Assembly (NCBI RefSeq): GCF_027595985.1
Contig: NC_073302.1
Coordinates: 212,491,189 to 212,555,188 of the forward strand
DNA: 64,000 nucleotides
Direction of reading: 5' to 3'
From: Sorex araneus
Lineage: Eukaryota; Chordata; Mammalia; Eulipotyphla; Soricidae
Position 1 is the first letter of the stretch. Every line of letters starts with the position of its first letter. Below the pieces are notes generated by a model that saw only the letters and a list, made by a program, of their open reading frames with translations, did no database searches and was not told the DNA's origin. The position numbers and the translations under genes are program-made. Below, one piece after another: positions 58,721 through 64,000 of the stretch.

Positions 58721-59689
58721 AAGAGGTAGATTCTGACATGCTTGCAGTTCCTAATATGTAATCAGACAGAAACAGTGCAAGGTCAGTAGGATATTGAAAT
58801 AATCCAGTACACTATCCACAAATTCCATTAGGTAAATTAAACCACACCTAAGTTAAATAGAGATATAAATATGCTCAATTTATGATTCAATATACTAGAG
58901 GGAAAAATAACATTTTGGTGGTTTACACTTGGAATTTCTATTTTGGAAGAAAACTGTATTTTTTTCTTGCCTAGCAAAACATTTTGATGAACCACTTTGT
59001 TTCCAGGGGGATGATTCTTCAGAAAAACACAAAAGATAATCTGTTTAAAACATAAAATGGACTTCCAAATGATGTGCACAAAAGAGACTATGAAAGAAGA
59101 GTGTTAGGATATAAAAACATGGTGGGAAGTTAGAGGCCAAATACAAAGGACAGCAATTCAAAAACATTCCTTATTAGAGGGTCTAAGATTCATTTGGTAA
59201 TAAGGATTCTTAATTATTTAAATTTAAATTTTAAATTACCTGCTAGGTAAAGTGTGATATTGCCATTTTTTCATCAACAATTCTTTTGTAAAAGTCTATC
59301 AAATTCTACCTCCCAGAGTGAGCTTTGGAAAATGTTCCTAAAGAATTGTGAAGATAAGGGAACATTAATTAATAAAATTAATTAATCACATGAGACTAAT
59401 GTGAGTCTTGGGTAGAACTGATACAGGAAATCAGGCCTGATACCTGACACATAAGCAGTTTCTGACAACCTAAGACACATATCTGGAGTTGTAATTTGGT
59501 AAGGGCTGGAGATTTTTATAAGATTTCATTTTAAGAGGAATGATGATGATGATGCCAACTTACAATGCACATAAGCCTAGGAGTCCATGCTCTTTCTTGC
59601 TTGCTTTGGCTGAGCCCAGGTTTCTTCTGAAAAGCCAGCAACTGTTCTATAAACTGCAGTGCCTAAAATTTATTAAGAAAAAAAAGTGC

Positions 59690-60100
59690 CTGGCATAGAG
59701 GCTGGTGGGTGGGAGGGACAAAGGTTGTAATCACTGTATCACTTTCATCCCGTTGTTCATAGATTTGCACCAGCAGGCACCAGTAACATCTCCATTGTGA
59801 GACTTGTTGGTACTGTTTTTGGCATATTGAATATGCCATGGGTAGCTTGCCAGGCTCTGCCATGCGGGCGGGATACTCTTGGCAGCTTGCCAGGATCTCC
59901 GAGAGGGATGGAGGAATTGAACCCGGGTCAGCCACGTGCAAGGCAAATGTCCTTCCTGCTGTGCTATCGCTCCAGTCACGAAGGGTGTATTGGTGGAGGG
60001 AAAAAGACACTGGTGAAAGGACTGTTGTTCAGTGTGGAAACATTGTATGCCTGCAACTCAAACATGAAAAACTTAATAATTCATGGTGATAAAAGCCTAT
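59690..60100 (+). repeat. L1 3' UTR end split by a SINE
   Basis: Sense-strand L1 tail: 'gctggtgggtgggagggac' before the SINE, then after it 'ggtggagggaaaaagacact', 'gaaacattgtatgcctgcaa', 'ctcaaacatgaaaaacttaa' and 'attcatggtgataaaag'. This is the complement of the 3' end seen at 21500 and 40770. Confidence 0.7.
59732..59980 (-). repeat. Type II SINE inserted in an L1 tail
   Basis: Antisense: 'cactgtatcactttcatccc', 'aggcaccagtaacatctcc', 'ccaggctctgccatgcgggc', 'gaattgaacccgggtcagcc', 'gctatcgctccagtcac'. Imperfect target duplication aagg[t/g]tgta[a/t]t at 59721-59731 and 59981-59991. Confidence 0.92.
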
Positions 60101-61196
60101 GGTTCCAGGCCACTGATTCCAGGATAGAGCTGGGCTGAGCTTTATGTACCCCATTTTCTCAAATTGGGAAATGACCCCTCCACTTGTGGTTTTAATTTGT
60201 GGTTCTACCTATCATTTCCCCTTGAGAACTAGAATCTATCTAGATTTCTGGGGAGCTTGACTTTCTCGGCAAATTTCTTCCAGCTCCTTCTCTTTAAATA
60301 AGTTGGATTTTTCTGCTCTCAGAAGAATATTTGCCCTTTTATCATCATCTACCCCCAGACCACCAAAGTCATGTATTTTATGTATTTGATACACTTCCAA
60401 CTTATTTTATACTCTGGTGATAAAATTTACTTCTGGAGGCACAGATTGAGCTACTTCTAATACTCATCTCAGAAAAGAATATCTGATTATAAATAATAGC
60501 CTCATTAAATTTCAGCCTTTAATGACAACTATGTAAAACTTTACAGATGCATTACTCTTTCCTACGTCCCCCATTTAAAAGTATATGTGCTGCAAAGCTT
60601 CCCATTCTCGCCAGACTCTGATTTTGAAGCTTTCAAGGCAGTAAACAAATAGGTCTCAAAAATCTTTATGAGATCACCATGAAGAGAAAAGGAATGATCT
60701 CTTAATTTCATGCATTTGACTAGTGTTATGTGGAAAGCATGTTCTAATATTCTTTTAAGTTCTTCCCAATTCATAGTGTCATTTCAATGTGTGAGACACA
60801 TTTCTATCATTTTGTGCTTAGAAAACAAATGCACAGTGGGTCCTCAAATAACAATTTCTTCCACTGTCGTTTCCTTATTACGTTGATGAGGTAAAAATAT
60901 CCTAGTGGCATTCCACAGTTTGATCCATTTCAATGGCATGCTTTTTTTTATACATTATTTTGCTTTAAAGTCATAGTCTCTAAGAGTCTCCTGACAAGTG
61001 AGGAATTACTGCATAAACTTATTATGTAAGACTAGAGGAAGAAATATAGTTATCATATCACTGAATGTTGAATCTTTCATGCTCTACCATTTCTCCTCAC
61101 ATGTTTTTGTCTCCCAAATACATAGATCTGAGTACAGGATAATGAAATGGATTCTGGAAGGAATGTCTAAAATTATGATTATCAAATCTTGAGTAG
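60101..61196. other. Intronic sequence, possible DNA-transposon scrap
   Basis: 60835-60910 ('cagtgggtcctcaaataaca', 'tcgtttccttattacgttga') resembles a terminal segment of an old mammalian DNA transposon, but I cannot name the family. Nothing else stands out. Confidence 0.3.
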
Positions 61197-61356
61197 GCTC
61201 TGGATGACTGTTCAGAAGGTAGGGCACTTGACTTGCGTACAGACTACTTCGGTTTTATCCCTGTATGGTTCCTTGAGCCTGCCAGGATTGATTTCTGTGC
61301 ACAGAACCAGAAGTGAGCCCTGAATACTGCTGGGTGTGGCCCGAAAATAAAACAAA
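61197..61356 (+). repeat. Diverged type I SINE
   Basis: 'ggctctggatgactgttcag', 'aaggtagggcacttgacttg', 'ttcggttttatccctgtatg', 'gttccttgagcctgccagga', 'gggtgtggcccgaaaataaa'. All parts are present but with many substitutions. Confidence 0.85.
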
Positions 61357-61954
61357 ACAAATGCTCCCCCAAATAAATTGAGTATTTCATCTACCTAGGG
61401 TAGTTATAAAATTTAAGTAAATATGTCAAATGTGAAACAATTTTCAAGAATGAGGGCCATCCAGAAAGGTAGAGAGAAAACAATAGATGACTGTAATGCC
61501 ACAGAAGCTGCCTGGCTGGCTTCCACTGAACTGGCTCTCTGTTTTCTCTGTAAAATATACTGACCAATGCCCACAGCACATTGGATGTTCACGGCGGCTA
61601 GTTAATGACTCTCAACTGCGCACATCTGTTCCCACTAGAGGGAAACCCCAGGAGAGAGTCCCAAACAAGTTTATGCCAGTTGTACTTATTATTGTAATTA
61701 TGTAATTTAATTAAATATTATGTAAACTGATGAAATATGAGAGCAAAAAGGAAGAGGGTTGCATTGGGGAACACGTTCTTTGAAGAGGAGATAAATTCTA
61801 TTCTAAAATTATTGAGAGTTTGTCTCGAAGATGAGGATAAGTCTGGGTGACCTCTTAAGGTCTTTTTCAAATCTATCTCAACAGATATTTCTTGGGCTTA
61901 AAAAGTTTGCTTCCCTTTTGATTTAGCCTTTTACTATATTTCAGGATAACAGAG

Positions 61955-62060
61955 GCTGACACCTGTTTTTCGAGCATTTACTATGAGCCAGGCACGGTGA
62001 AAGTCTTTGTTTACAACATCTCATCTTATATACAAAAGTTATTAATCTTTGAACAATTAC
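61955..62060 (-). repeat. MIR relic
   Basis: Antisense MIR 3' end: 'cgagcatttactatgagcca', 'ggcacggtgaaagtctttg', 'tttacaacatctcatctta'. Confidence 0.75.
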
Positions 62061-64000
62061 CTAATGTGTTATATATAACCTGCTCAATATAGACATTGAG
62101 CAGGTGGTGTGTAATTCTTAAAAAACACCCACTGTGAAACAAAGATGGAATTCATACATCTATATGTAAAAGAATTGTGAATGGAATGCAGCTCTACCTC
62201 CAAAAACATTATCTTTCATTAGTACCCTACTTCCCACCCACCCCCATATAAACGCTTCAAAACGCTTACTTTCTTTTGAAACCTGAGGGCCAAGTTGAGT
62301 GCTATAAGGAATTATTACTGTTACATGGATAAATAAATTCAAGGATAGATCAGTTGCTTCAGCTTTATTTGCTAGGTTTTTTTTTTCCAATTTGCTAGAA
62401 AATTTGAATGAATAAGTTACTTTTTTAAATTATTGACACTAAATGCTTCATGTGACTTAACCTTTATTTATTCAACTGATTAAACTATTATGGAATTTCA
62501 TAGGAGAGAATTTTTTTGGAAAATAACAGAACAATTTCCCCCTTTCTTCTCATTAATCCTTAGTTTCGTGAAATCACTGTTGAGGAAAACTCTCTTCTGA
62601 CTCCGGTCTGTTGTTTCAGTGGAGTTTTAGCCCCGTCCCCAGTTCCAGGGGTGACCTTGTGTCCCACATCTGACTAATGAGAGCCATGCATTTGTTTGCC
62701 ACAGTGAATGGATCAAGACAATTTATTCAAACATGGAATAAATAAGGGACCCAAGCCAGGAGAATCTTTTTCTGGGATGTAAAAACATTGTCATAGCCAA
62801 AGAGAAGCTTACTTGCTCTTGAGGATGTTACACTGATGTGCTATTATCATGGTGCTGCCATCTTGCAGACAGAAGGAAAGATTTCAAGTGGAAACAAAGC
62901 ATGAGTTCAGTGATAGGAAAAAATTATTTCTGGCAGTGCCCTTTGACACTTGGACCTAGTCAAGCCTAAGTTACAGCTAATCATGAAAATTTCAGTTAAT
63001 CCAGCAAATTCTTTTACTTAAACTCTTTGGGTTAGATTTTTCACTTTCATCAAACTTAATATTTCTTCAGCACCTATTGAAGACCAAGATACATTTTCAT
63101 AGAGCACATTATTGGAATGAAATGATTCATTAACCACAAGTTGTCAATATTCGTGGGGGGAGACTAAGAAATGGTGTCTAAAACAAAACAGAGCAAAGTA
63201 AAATCCTATCTGAAAATGAAAGTAATATCTGGCTTTAATACATTGGCCCAGGTTGGCACTTAGCTTTGGAACTTAGTCTTAAACACCATTTACTTTTTGA
63301 TTTAAAGAATGCTCACTGATTTGCTAAATAAAGTGACTTGACTAAGGGAGATGGTACACAATGTTTTAGGAACTGTATTTCTTAGATGTCTTCTGATAAA
63401 GTTAGACTATTCAGGGGGGATTTTTCTCTGTAATAGAGTATTAAATCCAAGGTTTCTTTGAGCAGAATTTTTCTCTCATTCATTTCCAAAATACACTCAT
63501 GTATATGTACCTACACAGATACAGAAATTTACAGAGGTACAATAAAACTTGTAGTCAAGAATGGCTAAAATAGAACCTTTATCATCAGCAAAGCACATCC
63601 CAAAATGTCTTTGTAAAATAAATCAAATTATGTGAGTTAATTGATTCCAGGCAACATCAGCAAGTGCAAGTGGAGACCAAATAACAGGATGTTTATTAAT
63701 GAAGTACTATTAATCAAAATTGACAATACAGTTCCTGTCTGTGCATTTGGACGCCACCTACAATAGTTATGTTTATAGACGTATATGTAGGCATATATAT
63801 AGTTTTCAAACAGAATTTCAAAAGAAAACAATGAAAATGAATATCGTTATACATGGAGATGTTAGTTGTAGCTTTGAAGCTAGTAATATTCAAATACTGC
63901 AAATATGCCCTAAATAAAATTGACAAGCAGTGCCAAAAATGCCAGTGAAAATTCAATAGCACTTAACTGAGACCCCAGAATAACAGGACATAGGAATTGG
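62061..64000. other. Intronic sequence without recognised features
   Basis: AT-rich unique-looking DNA. A weak MIR-like phrase at 63070-63095 ('cagcacctattgaagacca'). No coding signal up to the window edge. Confidence 0.5.

Larger units (their letters stand above)
28331..64000 (-). other. ARHGAP15: Probable last intron of ARHGAP15 (5' end outside window)
   Basis: Everything upstream of the last exon on the minus strand should be intronic until the preceding RhoGAP exon is reached. I looked for the expected coding block (remembered as running up to DTMKVLFGHLTK) and did not see it, so the intron probably exceeds 35 kb. The human gene is very large with long introns, which agrees. The assignment is inferred from the exon. 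Confidence 0.7.

Noticed and set aside
28331..64000. Preceding ARHGAP15 exon (RhoGAP core with catalytic Arg)
   Set aside because: Searched by eye on the minus strand for the expected coding blocks and found none; the intron probably extends past the window.
1..64000. CRISPR arrays, operons, phage or plasmid features
   Set aside because: No regularly spaced short repeats with unique spacers, no dense coding; all repeats fit mammalian retroposons or microsatellites.

Overview
This is mammalian nuclear DNA, and the repeats point to a shrew (Sorex-type, Eulipotyphla). At least 20 recognisable copies of a tRNA-headed SINE are scattered on both strands. Its head carries a box A-like 'gatagcacagcgggtaggg' and a box B-like 'ggttcgattcc', and I recognise it as the shrew SOR family. 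Mammal-wide MIR and L2 relics and several L1 generations complete the repeat content. The sequence is AT-rich with no dense coding, no operons, no CRISPR arrays and no phage or plasmid genes.

Only one protein-coding exon can be supported. On the minus strand at 28159-28330 lies the terminal coding exon of ARHGAP15, a Rac-directed RhoGAP, with acceptor site, branch-point candidate, stop codon, short 3' UTR and AATAAA signal. Positions above 28331 are therefore best read as the long last intron of ARHGAP15. Positions below about 27950 are the flank downstream of the gene. I did not find the preceding exon within the window.

Layout: 1-27950 is intergenic. It holds SINEs, L2 and MIR relics, a long composite SINE-like unit (2479-3059), an old L1 3' end (6680-7200), a diverged direct-repeat pair about 6 kb apart (17590-18030 and 23640-24080), a composite retroposon with an L1-like tail (20725-21340) and a 5'-truncated L1 (21480-22288). 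Two stretches (13330-13760, 24490-24860) look like candidate conserved noncoding elements. 27950-28330 is the ARHGAP15 last exon. 28331-64000 is intron with more SINEs, an AT-rich TATATG/TATACA microsatellite (34923-35176), further L1 tails, and a young L1 insertion (46036-48412). That L1 has a perfect 15-bp target-site duplication and an ORF2 C-terminal half interrupted by a single in-frame TAA.

The most notable observations are a premature stop that appears to remove the last four residues of ARHGAP15, the two composite retroposons, and the near-intact L1 remnant. No new biological system is evident. Family names come from pattern recognition, not from a database search, and repeat boundaries without a stated duplication are approximate.
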